Program-made: the position numbers and the translations under genes
DNA from: Eulemur rufifrons
Lineage: Eukaryota > Chordata > Mammalia > Primates > Lemuridae
Length of the DNA stretch: 64,000 nt
Assembly (NCBI RefSeq): GCF_041146395.1
Contig: NC_090990.1
Coordinates: forward strand, 49,893,501-49,957,500
Direction of reading: 5' to 3'
Part shown: positions 24,497 through 37,942 of the stretch, one piece after another
Layout of the letters: the number at the start of each line of letters is the position of its first letter
Position numbering within the stretch: the first letter of the stretch is position 1
Notes under the pieces: generated by a model
Databases searched by the model: none
What the model saw: only the letters and a program-made list of their open reading frames with translations
Told to the model about the DNA's origin: nothing

Positions 24497-24979
24497 TTTC
24501 AAGAATTTCAGAAATTCTTAAGATTTGCTTATTTTCAGCCAAGTATATCTCCTCTTATTTTTAAAATTTGATGATCCTTTTATCCTTAGGCTTTAAAATT
24601 ACCAAATTTTTAAAAGTATCATTTGATGTTCATAAAGACTTAAAACTTCCTTTGGAAGATAAAAGTTCTTAAATTCTTATAACTGACTGGCATGTAAGAA
24701 GGCTGGTGGGTTCCAGGTTTTAGGTCTCACACAAACTTAGAAAACTTCCCCTCTTATAAATGCAAAAAAATCTAATCTTTTTCCTCAAAGAAAAAATAAC
24801 TTGAAATAATTATATAATTCTCTAATATTCCCACTGATAGAAATATTAAATATTAACATGATTTAGATTATAATTATTTTTTAGTTGTGGCCACTGATGT
24901 CTTCATTAATCCCTAAATAAAATGGCAATGGTATGAGTGAAATTTATCTGTGATAGTAAGACATGTTGGGTGTAAGGAA

Positions 24980-25110
24980 ATGAACATTGAACATGGAAGC
25001 ACAAGACTTCACTTGAGTTCTAGGTTGGCATTGTCTCTGAATCTCAGTTTCCTTATCTGTAAAGTAGATGCTATGAGTTCCTTCATAAGATGGTTTGAAA
25101 AATTCAATTA
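24980..25110 (+). mobile_element. MIR fragment
   Basis: Core words ttctaggttggcattg and atctcagtttccttatctgt match MIR. Confidence 0.7.
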
Positions 25111-25244
25111 GGTAATGTTTCTAAAGGTGTTTGATATGATTTGTAATAATGAAATTTGATGCTACTATTTTGTGTGATTTTTCTATTTTTGTGTCCTTTG
25201 CCAATCCAGTACCCACAAGTAGGGAGTACAAAATGTTTTTGGTC

Positions 25245-25566
25245 TATACCTGGGGTGAACAAATTTTTTCTTAAAGGGCCAGTTATTAAATATTTTGAGC
25301 TTCTCAGATCATACTGTCTTCTGTCTCTATCACAACTATTCAACTCTGCCCTTGTAGGGCAAAAGCAGCCACAGTTAATATGTAAATGAATTAGTGTGAC
25401 TACATTTATGGGCAATGAAATTTGAATTTCATATAATTTCCGTGTATTGTGAAATGTCTTCTTTTTTTAAAGAAAAACATTTGAAAATGTAAGAAACCAT
25501 TCTTAGCTATACAAAAGCTGAAGGAAGGCTGGATTTGGCCTGTGGGCTGTAGTTTGCTGATCCCTA
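25245..25566. mobile_element. hAT-Charlie-like element with inverted ends
   Basis: Begins near ggggtgaacaaatttttt and ends with ggcctgtgggctgtagtttg and ctgatccct. Inside are aagggccagttattaaatat and caactctgcccttgtagg. This is a well-known non-autonomous hAT repeat; the exact name is not claimed. Confidence 0.65.
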
Positions 25567-26269
25567 GCTTAGAACATTTGGAAATTAGTTTTAGATTGAT
25601 TCTGATAGTTTCATGATGGGTTATCTATTAGAGTGGTTTGGAAAAACATTTTTTAAAAAATCTATGAATTACTATATGATTTTTGGTGTATGTTAAAATT
25701 ATAATAGTAATAAAAATGAGATTGAAAAAACAGGAAATACAACAGTGAAGTGACAGAGAAATCATAGTTAATCTAATTGATAATCGGCCCTTTTCTACAA
25801 ATATTCACTGTATTTAGAAAAAGATGGTATTGTCAAGACCACTTAAAGTAAGATAATGTGATTCTAACTTTTCTTTTCGTCTTAAAAAGAAAAATATGAC
25901 TAGAATTTCATATCCTTTAAAAAATATTGATGGAGAATTATGTCCTGTTTTATGTTCAGTTCTATTTTTGTCTTAAAATTAGGGAGTTCTTCAGTGAAAG
26001 CATAATACCTTGCAAGCATGGTGCTGTCATAGAATACTGCAATTTATTCAATTTATTCACACACTTTTTGTAAAAGCTTTTATTTTAATATTTGAAAAAC
26101 ACATAAAAGGTCAGGATTGATATTTTAAAAAATTGCATTTCATTTGCTTTGTTTAAAGATTTAGATAAGATTGAAAGTGCTAAGTCATTGCCTCCAATTC
26201 AAAACAATATTTTTTTGGCTGTGTAGCACATTAAAGTTTTCAAAAATATGTTTATGTAATTATTGTCTT

Positions 26270-26440
26270 TGATATTCACAACCTTACAAACATAAATGGT
26301 GCAGGCATTTTCTTGCTTTTACTGATTAAGGAAACTGTGGCTCACAAATATGAACTTTCTGGTTTATGATCTTATGGCCAAAAAGCAAGCAAAAGTACTT
26401 GATTTTAGACCTCATGGTAATTTAGTGTGCTTTTTACAAT
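26270..26440 (-). mobile_element. MIR-like fragment
   Basis: attaaggaaactgtggctca and the following text fit the reverse MIR core; weak. Confidence 0.45.
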
Positions 26441-27174
26441 AACATTAACCTTTTACAGCTCTTAGTAGACAACTTTGTACATTAAAGCTCTGTAAATGTT
26501 GCTTCCTGGTTGATTTTTTTTTTTTGAGTAATAAAGTAATAATAAATTCTGTCTTAGGAAACTCGAAAATCTATCATAATTCAAAACATTTAGTACTGGT
26601 GGGTGTGCATAGAAAAATTAGGGTCCATTGTTTTCATGTTGTGTTTATATTTGGATGCTCACGTATATGTTAGTAAGTACAGTTTCTAAATCAAAACTTT
26701 CTCCACACTATTTTTTTAAAATTATTATATTTATTAGTGACTGTTTTTCCTCCAAAAGGACTAGAAGAGTTTGAGGGCAAACACTATGCCTAAATATTAA
26801 TACTAACTCCCTATCCCTAAGTTCTCTAAAAAGCACAGAGTTTGAATATGAAGCAGCAGACATTTATGGTCAGAATGGGGTGGCTCAGGTGAGGTGGGGA
26901 ACAGGAGACACTGTCACTCCGCCCCACTACTTCCACTCTACCATTGTTTCACTTACACCCAGGCTTAGACTCCCTAAGGGACCAGACAGATAAAAAATTC
27001 TAACAAATAAGAAATATCAACTTTCTGTGTCTTGGTTGCATGCTACTATTTTTTATGCCTTTTTAGGTAACCTTACTCAACTAGTTACAATTATTTTTTA
27101 AGGTTAATCTACTCACTTGGAAATTTACAATAATAGGCAAAACATTGCTTACAAAAATTTTCCTAGATTTCCTT

Positions 27175-30100
27175 TTTTTATATAATAGCTTTATTGAGAT
27201 ATAATTGATATATAATAAACTGTACATAAAGTATAAATTTGATGTTTTGATATATGAAATCACACATAAAACCATTATCCCTGTAATAAAGAAAATGAAT
27301 ATATCATCCATCACAAAATTTCTTCCTGCTCCTTTGTAATCCCACCCTCTTGCTCCTACCTGCGCCACTCCCATCCCACTCTGTCTCCAGGGAATGATTG
27401 ATTTCTGTCACCATAGATTACTTTGCATTTTCTAGAATTTATATGAATGCAATCATAGTACTTTGAAATGCTTTCTCATGGCATGATTATCTTGAGATTG
27501 CTTAATGTTGTGTATATTAGTATTTCATTCCTGGTTACAAAAAAATTTCCTTGGCCAGGTGTGGTGGCTCACGCCTGTAATCCTAGCACTCTGGGAGGCC
27601 CAGGCAGAGATCACTTGAGGTCAGGAGTTTGAGACCAGCCTGAGCACGAGCGAGACCCCTATTTCTACTAAAAATAGAAAAAAATTAGCCAGACAACTAA
27701 AAATAGAAAAAATTAGCTGGGTGTGGTGGTGCACACCTGTAGTTCCAGCTACTTGGGAGGCTGAGGCAGGAGAGTTGCTTGAGCCCAGGAATTTGAGGTT
27801 GCTGTCAGCTAGGCTGCCTCCACGGCACTCTAGCTCAGGCAACAGAACGAGACTCTGTCTCAAAAAAAATTTTTTTTTTCTTCTTCATAGTTTCATAGCT
27901 TTAGGTTTTACATTTAGCTTTACTATCCATTTGGAATTAATTTTTGAATCTGATGTGAGGTATGGATTGAAGTTCTGTTATTTTTTTGCATGTAGATATC
28001 CCCTCTTCCAGCACAATTTATTGGAAGGATTATCCTTTTCCCACAGAACTGCTTTTGTACCTTTGTAGAAAATCAGTTGTCCATATATATATATTATTCT
28101 ATTTCTGGACTCTGTTCTGTTTCACTAATCTGTTTTTCTATTTTTATACTAATACCTCATTGACCTGATTATTGTAACTTTATGATAAGTTTTGAAGTCA
28201 GGTATTGCTATTCTTCAAAACATGTTCTTCATTTTCAAAGTTGTTTTGACTATTCTAGATCCTTTGCAATTCCATATGAATTTATATATTCATCTTGTCA
28301 ATTTGTATAAAATTTCCTGCTGGGATTTTGAGTGGCACTGCTCTGAATCTACAGATAAATTTAAGGAGAATTGACATACTAACAATATTGAGTATTTTGA
28401 CCCATGTTTAATCCTCATTTTAGTTAGGTCTTCTTAATAATTTTGTTAACAATGCTTTGTAGTTTTCAGTGTACAGATCCTAAACATCTTTTGTCAAATA
28501 TATCCCTAAAGTATTTCTACTTTTGATGTTAGTGTAATGATATTTTAAAATAATTTCTATTTCATCAGTTGTCAAATATAAATTTAATGGCATAAAATTT
28601 TTCGTAATATTCTCTTATCCTTTCAATATCTGTAAAATATTCAGTAATATGACCTCTCTGATTTTTTATATTATTAATTTGTGACTTTTATAGTTTTTCC
28701 TAGCTAAAGATGCATTAGTTTTTTTGATCTTTTTAATCAGCTTTTGGTTTTCTTGATTTTTGTCTATTATTTTTCTGTTTTCTTTTCATTATATTCTGAT
28801 CTGATATTTATTTATTTCCTATCTTTGTTTACTTTGGCTTAATTTGCTCTTTTTTCCCTCTAGTGTGTTGAGATGGAAGCTGAGGTTGTTGATTTGAGAC
28901 CTTTCTTTTTTTCTCATAGAAGCATTTAGTTCTGATATTTAGTGTTTACAGATTTTCCTGGAATTATTGCTTTAAACAACATCCTACAATTTTTTATATG
29001 TTATGTTTGCATTTTCATTTACTTAAAAATCCTTCTAATATCTTTTGATTTCTTTTTTGACCTATGAGCTATTTATAAGTGTAGTACTAAGTTTCCAACT
29101 ATTTAGTGCCTTTCCAGACATCTATCTGTTATTGATTTCTGTTATTAATTCTATTTTGTGTGTCTTGATTTCTTTTAAATTTATTGAGACTTGTTTTATG
29201 GCCCAGAATATGGTCTGTCTTAATAAATATTACGTGTGCTCTTGAAAAGAATGTGCATTATGCTATTGTTGGATGGAGTGTTCTTGAAATGTCTATTAGG
29301 TCAAGTTGGTTGATGGAATTGTTTAAGTCTTTGTCCTTACTAAACACTGTCTACTTGTTATATCAATTTTTGGGAGAAGGGGAATGAAGTCTCCATCAAT
29401 AATTGTGGATTAGTCTATTTGTCTTTGAGGCTTTATCAGTCTCTGGCTTCATGTATTTTGAAACTCGTGTTATTAGGTGCATAAATGTTTTGGATTGTTA
29501 TATCCTATTGGTGAATTGACTCCTGTTTTATTATGAAATGACCTTTTTTTTTTTATCCCTGGTAATAGTTGTTGTTTTGAAATCTACTGTATCTTATATT
29601 AATATAGACATTCCAACTTTCTTTTGACTAATCTTATGATGGTATATCTTTTTTGTTTGCTTATTTCCTTTTACCTATTTGTGTTTTATAGTTAAAATTG
29701 GTTTCTTGTAGACAGTTTATAATTGTATCTTGCTTTTTTATCTAATCTGATAATCTCTGCTTTTTAAATGGGATGTTTAGGTCATTTGCATTTAATACGA
29801 TTATTGATATATTTAGGTTTAAATCTATCATTTTGTTTCTTTCTCATTTCATTTGTTTTTTGTTACCCTTTTCTTCTTTTTATCCCTTCTTTTGGATTGA
29901 GTATTTTTATGACTGCATTTAATGTCCTTTGCTGTTGATTAGGTAAATATTTTTGTTTTATTATTTCAGTGGTTCCTTTAGGATTTATAATATGTGTCTT
30001 TAACTTATCATAGGCCAATGATATTATACCTCTAAATGATATAATACCACTTCACATATGGTGTAATAACATTACAAATGTCCCCCCTCCCTAGCTTGGT

Positions 30101-30480
30101 ACTAAGGTCAGACATTATAATTCTACCAGTGTTATAAACCCCACACTACCTGGATATTGTTTGTGCTTTAGATAGTCAATAAATATGTATCCTTTTAGAT
30201 AAATTTCATTTCTTTATGTGAAACCAGATTGTTATTGCCTGAAGGACTTTCTTTAGTACTTTTTATAGTACAGATCTAGTGGTGATGAATTCTTTGTTTT
30301 GGTATGCCCCAAAAAAGCCTTTATTTCATCTTTATTTTGAAAGATATTTTTGCTAGGTGTAGAATTTTAGGATTGCAGTTTTTATGTCCTTTCAGTACTT
30401 TACTATCTTCTTATGTTATTTCTGATGATTAACCTGCTGTAATCTGTATCTTTGTTTTTCTAATATAAAGTATCTTTTTT
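27175..30480 (-). mobile_element. Long old L1M, interrupted by an Alu
   Basis: Minus-strand L1: 3' UTR (agctttattgagatataatt, tcacacataaaacc), then after the Alu at 27554-27872 the ORF2 C-terminus (ttccagcacaatttattgg), reverse transcriptase and endonuclease regions, and ORF1 text (gcctgaaggactttctttag, gccccaaaaaagcctttatt) near 30230-30370. Many stops; ancient, parts missing. Confidence 0.8.
27554..27872 (+). mobile_element. Dimeric Alu with duplicated middle segment
   Basis: Left arm from ggccaggtgtggtggctcac, A-rich middle, right arm ending gcctccacggcactctagct and an A-run. The middle contains two copies of an aaaaatagaaaaaattag-like segment (27670-27690 and 27697-27716), a small local duplication. 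Confidence 0.88.
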
Positions 30481-30608
30481 TTTCAGATACCCTTTTAGCT
30501 GAGTATACAGAATAGTTTACCTCAATTTGTATTTAGTATTCTTCTTTAAAAGCCTAACCAGTGCTTTCACATCTATATTAATATTTAGTTCTTATTTTTT
30601 TAATGTAG

Positions 30609-30817
30609 GCCTGAAGTGTTGGAAGACTCACTTCTGGTCCCCCAGAAAGGCAGTTTTCAGACTGTTCAGTGCGACTGCAGTGTTCATGAATGTTGTGAAT
30701 GTCTTGTGCCTGTGCCAACAACCAAACTCAACAACACTCTCCTTATGTATTTGAAAATCACATCTGGTGGAATAATTTTTCAGTCACCTCTAATGTCAGT
30801 TCATCCCATAAATGTCG
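30609..30817 (+). CDS. LEPR: LEPR exon 6: CRH1 cysteine-rich strand
   Basis: The acceptor is tgtag and the donor gtaagt at 30818. The exon contributes 1 + 207 + 1 bases and encodes about human residues 165-235. It contains the closely spaced cysteines of CRH1 ([11 protein letters not shown]) that form disulphides in the human receptor. The codon at 30781-30783 is CAG, so the position of the human Q223R polymorphism is Gln here. Human C212 is replaced by Tyr (LLMYLK), which suggests that this cysteine is not part of an essential disulphide. Frame and length match human. Confidence 0.96.
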
Positions 30818-31149
30818 GTAAGTTGTACATTAAAATAATAATAGATCTCAACACTAGCCACACGAACAGGTTAAAAATTACTAACAAAAATTTTCACTAG
30901 CTCATTTCACTTTGACCAATGCTGTAGTGATAGTAAATATAATACTGGGGGGTATTAAGAACAGTCTAGAATGATTTAGCAGTAATATGTATCTCTGCAA
31001 TTGTCACTGAAATTCTTTTTTGAAAACAGTTTGGTTTCTTTAAATCCTGGATCTGTCTGATGGATATGTATTGCTTGGTTATGATTTTTTTGCATCTCAG
31101 ATACCTAACTTTGAAAACAATTCAAAGCGTGTTTCTTACCTGAATTTAT

Positions 31150-33260
31150 TCCTTCAATAAGTATTTCTTAGAGGTTCATGTGTGTCAGGGACTGTTCTAG
31201 GAGCAGGAGAAATAGTGGGGAATGAGGCAAAGTTCCTACCTCATAGAGCAGGAACAAACAATAGTGGGCAAAGACAAATGATAAAAAAATAGACAAATAA
31301 GTAATTTACTGTATAAACCTGATTATAAGGAAACCTCAAATAATAGACAATGTCCCATTTTTTGGTGCAAAATCCCCCAAATCTCTTTCGATCAACTTAA
31401 ATATACAATTAATCATAAGTGTGAATAATATAGACAAATGTAAACTTAAAGTATTTAATTTATTAATTTAGTTTTGTATACATATGTTAAATTATAATTT
31501 AGCAGTGTTACTATTTTCCACTTATGTTTCCTGAAATAATTATATGCAAACTCTTCACATCCATGTTTGCATCATTGATTTTGGTGGCACTAGAGCCACT
31601 TTTCCAAGTATCTGACACAATTTTCCATACAACTCCATTTCTTTCTAACCTACTTGAGATATAGCACTTTTTGAATCTGTGTGACATCATATTTTAACAT
31701 TAGAACTTTCAAATAATTTGTCATCTAGGGATATATTTGTGATCTCTACAACATAATTATAATGGCATCCAAGCAATTCAATCATGAAGTTATAACACAT
31801 GAAAAAAATTACAATATCTTTATTAAATATCTTCTTTTTTCAAAATGAATTCTACCTGATGATTTTTAGTAGCATTTAGAACCAGCACTGAATTCTATTG
31901 TTTTTCAAAATGAAGTAGTTAAAGGAAAGTGCTATGATAGAATTTATAAGAACTTGAAAAACCTTCTTAATTTTGTCTTTATACAGAGATAATTTTGGGA
32001 AAAAATCTTTCCTTATATTGAATAAAAATAATAATATCCAAAATTGTAAGTTCCATGAAAGAAATAAAACAGTTGGTATGATAGAGTGTCAGGAGTGGGG
32101 GCTATGATTTCTGCTATGTAGCTCAAAGAAGACCTCTTTTAGGACATAGCATTTGGGCTGAATGAAGAAGAGAGTTGGAACCCATTCTATTAAGTGAAGT
32201 ATCCCGAGAATGGAAAAATAAGCACCACATATACTCACCAGCGAATTAGCTTCCCTGATCATCACCTAAGTGCACATTTGGGAATAACACCACTTGGGTA
32301 TCGGACTGAGGTGGGGGGTGGGGGAGGGGATGGGTGCATACCTACATGATGAGTGCGATGCTCACTGTCTGGTGAATGGACACGCTTGAAGCTCTGACTT
32401 GGGGGGATGGGCGGGACATGGGCAATATATATAACCTCAACTTTTGTACCCCCATAATAAGGTGAAATAATTAATATATAAAAAAAAGAAGAGATATCCA
32501 TGCAAAAATCCAGAGCAAAAGGTACTCCAAGCAGGAAAAACAACATTCACAAAATCTGTGAGATGCAATGAACTTGGTATTTTGAGAAACAAAACAGAAA
32601 GCCCTTGTGCTAGGAGTAAATGAAGTATGAGAATATTAGGAGATGAGGTCAGAGTTACCTGGGTCCAGAGTATATCATAGGCCAGGGTTGCAGAGTTTGG
32701 CTTTTATTCTGGTAATAATTGCAACAGAAACTTTTGAATCAGGGAAGTGATATGATCAGATGCATGTGCGTGTGTTTAAAATTTACCCTGCATTGTGGAG
32801 AATGAAATTGATAGGGAAGGGAGTGAAGGATAGTTGGAGGTGTGAAAGGAGCAGCCCAGATAGGAGGCCATTGGTATAGTTTAGTTGGTTTAGGGTTGTA
32901 TCGGTGAAGTTGTATCGGTGAAGCAATAAAAAATTGATTAGATTTAGGTCTATTTGGGAAATGGTGCTAACTGGACTATAGCAGATTGAGTTTTAGGGTG
33001 TGAAGGACAGAGAAGAATCAAGGATAACCCTTAGACTTGGACCTGATCATCTGGGTGAATGGTAATACCAGTTACTGAGGTAAGTGAAACTCAGGGAGGA
33101 TAAGTGTGTGTGCAGAAATCAGTATCTCTACTTTGGACACATAGTATTTGAGATGCCTATTAGAAACCCAAGGGATGTTTAGTAGGCAGTTGGACAAATG
33201 AATCTAAAAGGGTAAATATTTGGGAGTTGTTAGCATATAGAGGCTTGTGGGATTGTATGA
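31150..33260. mobile_element. L2-like ancient repeat region, split by an L1 tail
   Basis: gtcagggactgttctaggag (31180s), aagacctcttttaggacata (32125s), ggagatgaggtcagagttac (32640s) and agggaagtgatatgatcaga (32740s) follow the same order as the repeats at 18790 and 62100. The middle was broken by the L1 insertion at 32174. Boundaries are approximate and some of it may be unique intron. Confidence 0.5.
32165..32494 (+). mobile_element. 5'-truncated young L1 (3' UTR only) with target duplication
   Basis: About 310 bp of L1 3' end on the + strand (body 32174-32485): gttggaacccattctattaa to ccccataataaggtgaaata and an A tail. It is flanked by aagaagaga at 32165-32173 and 32486-32494. Removing it restores a continuous older repeat. 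Same subfamily as the full-length copy at 3399. Confidence 0.88.
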
Positions 33261-33674
33261 GATCATCCTTTAGAGTTCAGGAAGAGAAAGACTGAAAGGT
33301 GAACAGTAAGAATGAACGAGTACAAGAGGGTATTGTCCTAGAAACCAAGTGAAAAAAATATTCCAAGAAGGAGGGAATGAACAGCTGTGAGGAATGCTGC
33401 TGAGAGGCAGAGTGAGATGAATCGGAAATGGACACTGGGTTTGGTAAAGGGTAGTGACCTTAATACGAGCAGTTTCAGTGGGCTGCTGAGGAGGAAGATC
33501 TGACCAGGGTAGGTTGGTTAGGAAATGGGATGCAATGAGGAGAGTGAGTAATGTCCACCCTTCTGAGGAACGTTGCTCTGAACGAAGCAGGTAGGCATGG
33601 GTATACCTGGGACTGGGCATTTAGAGGGTCCAGGGTGTATTCTTAGATTTCTAATATTAATGCATATTAGTATT

Positions 33675-34077
33675 GTCAACATAAAATGAGTTATAGAGAA
33701 CAACTCTCCAAAGCAAAAAGTTTATTCAGGAATAGCAGGGGACAGCAATCCAGGATACACGTGACCATGGTAGCATCCAAGGGGGTTGGGACAGAGAGGA
33801 AGCTTCTAAAGACAAAAAGGAGAAATCTGCATCATAAACTGTTTGGAAACAAAAAGTACTGATTTGGGGGGCTTGTTGCAGGAGTTGGCGTTAACTCATT
33901 GGAGAAGACAGCCATTATTAGGCAAGTGTCAAGCAGCTTTTGTGGAATACTGTGGTTTTGAGGAATTCCTTGCATTGTTCCTGTCATAGGCCTAAGTGCG
34001 TGAGAGCCCCTCCTTTATGGCCTCCGGGTCCATTTTGTTAGTGTGACATTAGTGTCTCCATTTTGATACTCACAACA
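33675..34077 (-). mobile_element. Solitary LTR-like element
   Basis: Read on the minus strand it opens TGTTGTGAGTATC, continues with aaaatggagacactaatg, and near its other end has gaataaactttttgctttgg, an AATAAA polyadenylation signal (33721-33726) in the expected place. This is the layout of an endogenous-retrovirus LTR, with no internal coding region beside it. Family unassigned. Confidence 0.6.
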
Positions 34078-34469
34078 CTGTGTAAACAGGAAATGTACAA
34101 TAGTTTGTAATTTTATGATTTCACTTTTTCTTGGGGTATTTGTTTTCTTTTCTTTTTGGTCATGGGAACACAGTAAATTGCACCTGTTGTTTCCCAGACT
34201 TCAATATTTAGCTGTCCCTGCTTTAAAGTAATTGAAATTTGTAATGTGTCACAGAAAGTAAAACGTCATTAATTTCAACTAAAGGAAAAGAGGAAAACTA
34301 TGTTCAAATTCCTGAAAATATGGAATATGAAAAATATCTTGTCATTTTGTTTATTGAAAATAAAATTCAAATCAGTAAATGTTTCAATGTAATGGTAATT
34401 TCTATGTACATGTATAATTCTTAATTGTGAAAACCTGGCAAATATAGAGATATACAAAGAAGAAAATGC

Positions 34470-34672
34470 ATCATCTGTTTTTTTGTTTTTTTTTTTGAGA
34501 CAGAATCTCGCTCTGTTGCCCAGGCTAGAGTGCAGTAGCGTATCCTAGTTCATAGCAACCTCAAACTCCTGGGCTCAAATGATCCTCATGCCTCTGCCTT
34601 CTGAGTAACTGGGACTACGGGTGTGTGCCACCATGCCTACCTATTTTTTATTTTTTTGGGTAGAGATGGGGT
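34470..34672 (-). mobile_element. Truncated Alu
   Basis: T run, then tgagacagaatctcgctctg and gttgcccaggctagagtgca; it breaks off after gtagagatgggg at 34672, so the left arm is missing. Confidence 0.85.
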
Positions 34673-35452
34673 CCCCAGCAATATCATTTTAAGTGGCTTT
34701 ATAGATTTCCCTTATGGTATGAACCTTAATTTATTCCAGTGACACTTAAATATTTTAAAGATTTTTTTGTATGTTTAAAACTATACATACATATATATGG
34801 CCACATACTTGTATACACAAATACACATATATGTACATAAACGTGCAGACATACATTTGAACTCAGAAGTCATTTACCAAGTTAAACTCCCCATTAAGCT
34901 AAGAAACTCCATCCTTACTTCTGGTGACAAGCCACGGCCTGCTGATGCTGTGGGAATATTCATGCTCTGGGTTATTTGAGTAGGTGTGTCTGGATTATTG
35001 TGATTGAAAATCAATAGATATGCTGAACTTTGGATAGTTCTATGGATTTTCCAAATAGTGTTCTGTGGAATGCTTTCTGTGTTACCCACTAAAACAAGTG
35101 GTGTGGGTAGCGTGGTGGGGAGACTTCAAATGAGTTTGAGAAATGCTGAGTTAAATAAAGTTAAGCAGATTTTTACAGCACAAAATCACATTTAGCAAAA
35201 TAATCTCGTTTACTGATTTATAGTCTTTACCACTTAGAGGGAAGGAACTGAAGACACATGGATTCCCATGATAAAGTACAAGAAGTAGACCCAATATTCT
35301 AGCTTTGTTCTGGTTCAGTAATTAGTCCTTGGGTAAAGTCCTTTTAAGTATTTGAAAGGCAGAATATTACTGAAAATTAATTTGATTTTATTTTACCCAG
35401 ATATGATTATCATGAAAATTACTTGACTTACAAGTATTCTTTTTTTCCTTAA

Positions 35453-35608
<156 letters not shown>

Positions 35609-35909
35609 TAGTAAATAAAAAGAAAAGTTGAGAAGCAACTAAAGATCCTCTAAAGTCTTATAGAAATTATTCTCTGCATATTAAATATGCATGCTCCTTG
35701 TAGAGCAGAATGAGTTATAATTCAATATTATATTAGTTGCTTATGTGTGCATATATATATGGCTGCAGGAAGACTAGTTACAGAAACTTGAATTCATAAT
35801 TATAATTTTTTTCACCTACAGACCACTGATTTTACATTTCCTCTTTTTTTTTTTTTATTGCTGAATGGTATTTGAATCTTTTTCTAAATCTAGCAACAGA
35901 AAGATTCTT

Positions 35910-36370
35910 TGCTTGGCCAAACTTTAGTCAGTCTTCTGAATCTTTGATAGGCCCATCTGTGTACTTCCTTGTAAAATCCTGTTTTAGCAGAGAACTCTGC
36001 TGAGTCATCTTAGCAAGAACCGCCCCCCATTCTTGATAACCAATTGAAATCTGATCAGGTTCCTCATCCTCCACAATCCCCCAGGTAATGTTTTATCACC
36101 CTGTCCTGTCTTCATCAAGAATCCTGATAGGTCAGTTTAGCCAAAATCCCCCCTGATGTTTCTTCTTAGTAGTTTTCCATCTGCTGACCCCCAGCCCGCT
36201 CCTTTACTATAAAACCCCACTTGCCCAGGCTTTATTTGGAGTTAGCCCAATCTCTCTCATACCCTGCAGGACCCCGTTGCAGTGGTCCCTATGCCTATTG
36301 TACTGGCCCTGCATGAAGTCTTCCTTACTGTGCTTTAACTAAAGTATCATTGAATAATTTTTCTTTAACA
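35910..36370 (+). mobile_element. Solitary LTR-like element, sense to LEPR
   Basis: Pyrimidine-rich block with a TATA box (actataaaaccccac, TATAAAA at 36208-36214) and a 3' end in ctttaaca at 36370, as LTRs end in CA. The text between (gccaaaatcccccctgatg, ggaccccgttgcagtgg) resembles a class I endogenous-retrovirus LTR. No internal genes. Left border is uncertain. Confidence 0.6.
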
Positions 36371-36374
36371 ATTC

Positions 36375-36725
36375 ATTCTGTAAGTATTTATTTAGCACCT
36401 CCTAGGTGCCAGGAACTGTTCTCCTTGCATCAGGGTACATTAGGCTAGTAGAACAGTATAAGAGGAGTTTGAGAGTGCTGTTAGGGATGGCCACTCAAAG
36501 GCCACATTGACAGGTGACATTTGAACAAGGAAGTGAAGAAATGGTGATGTAGATATCTAGGGAATTCGGTTCCAAACAGAGAGGGCAGCAGTGCAGAGGC
36601 TGGTTTGGCTGGTGTGGCCGAGGGGAGTGAGTGAAGGGAGATAGTAGTGGATGAAGTCAGAGACCAGTGGGGGAGGAGGAGGAGAAGCTCATAAATGGCC
36701 TCTTGGGCCATGGAATACTTTCGCA
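36375..36725. mobile_element. L2-like ancient repeat
   Basis: tagcacctcctaggtgccag, caggtgacatttgaacaagg and gtctgaccatc-like text ending ctcttgggccatgg; same repeat order as at 18790 and 62100. Confidence 0.5.
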
Positions 36726-36921
36726 CTTAACTTTGTGAAACCAAGTGTTATTTAATTTAGAGGTTAAAACCAATCATTTTAGATCTGGTCAAATTTTTAA
36801 AAGGCTTTATTTTCACAAAGGACAGGATGGCAATCCTCAGTGTCATGTATGGAAAAAGCAGTGTTATGGCTTCTTTGAACTTCAGCCTTCTTGTCTGTAA
36901 ACTGGAGATAGTAGGATTTTA

Positions 36922-37255
<334 letters not shown>

Positions 37256-37942
37256 TAGGATTTTAACTATGAGTGATCTGATGTTGTTTCATGCATTCCT
37301 GATGCTTTTAATCACTTTTAGTTTATGACTTCCCCCGACGGTTTGAGGAGAATTTAATAATTTTCTGGTACATTATTGGGAAACTGACTTCATTCACTAA
37401 GTAATTCTTAGCTAGTGGTTGTTTTAATCCAGGGTTGGGTATCAGATATCTTTGCTCTGTTTTGTAAACTGTGTTTTGATTCATGCACTGTAGCTTCCCA
37501 TCAGGCTCAGGTTCTTAGTTATTCATGTCCCCCTGTGCAACGCTCTTCTAGGAACACTTACAGTTCTCGGTCTACCCCTGCATGGCCTTTTCTGCCAACT
37601 GTGTGTTACAGATGGCAGCAGTGGCTTGAGGCTTCCCACCAAGTTTAGCTGCCTTTCTCAAAATTCTTAAGATCATATATTCATTATCATTCAGTTAACA
37701 ATATTTACTAATTGTCATAATGATTTTTTTCCCTTGGGCCCATGGGCTATTTAAAATTTCACTGACTAATGTGCAAAACATTTGTTATTTGCTTATTGAT
37801 TTCTATTTTAATTCCACTGTGGCCAGATAACTACTCTGTAAGATTTTAATTCTATGAAATTTGTTGAGACTTGCTTATGACCAATTTTGGCAAAATTTCA
37901 CATTGACTTGATGCTCTAATGTTTTAAAATAATACTTAACAG

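Larger units (their letters stand above)
14179..30608. other. LEPR intron 5 (16.4 kb)
   Basis: The largest complete intron in view. Identified repeats are listed separately. Stretches 15600-17780, 19631-20640, 22461-23530 and 25570-27170 show no gene and no repeat I can name. 20640-21260 resembles a common mammalian repeat (tgcaataaattaccccaaaa, gcttaaaacaacaacc), but I cannot assign the family. Confidence 0.7.

Noticed and set aside
27721..28068. 115-codon open frame
   Set aside because: Alu-derived translation ([16 protein letters not shown] type) running into L1M.
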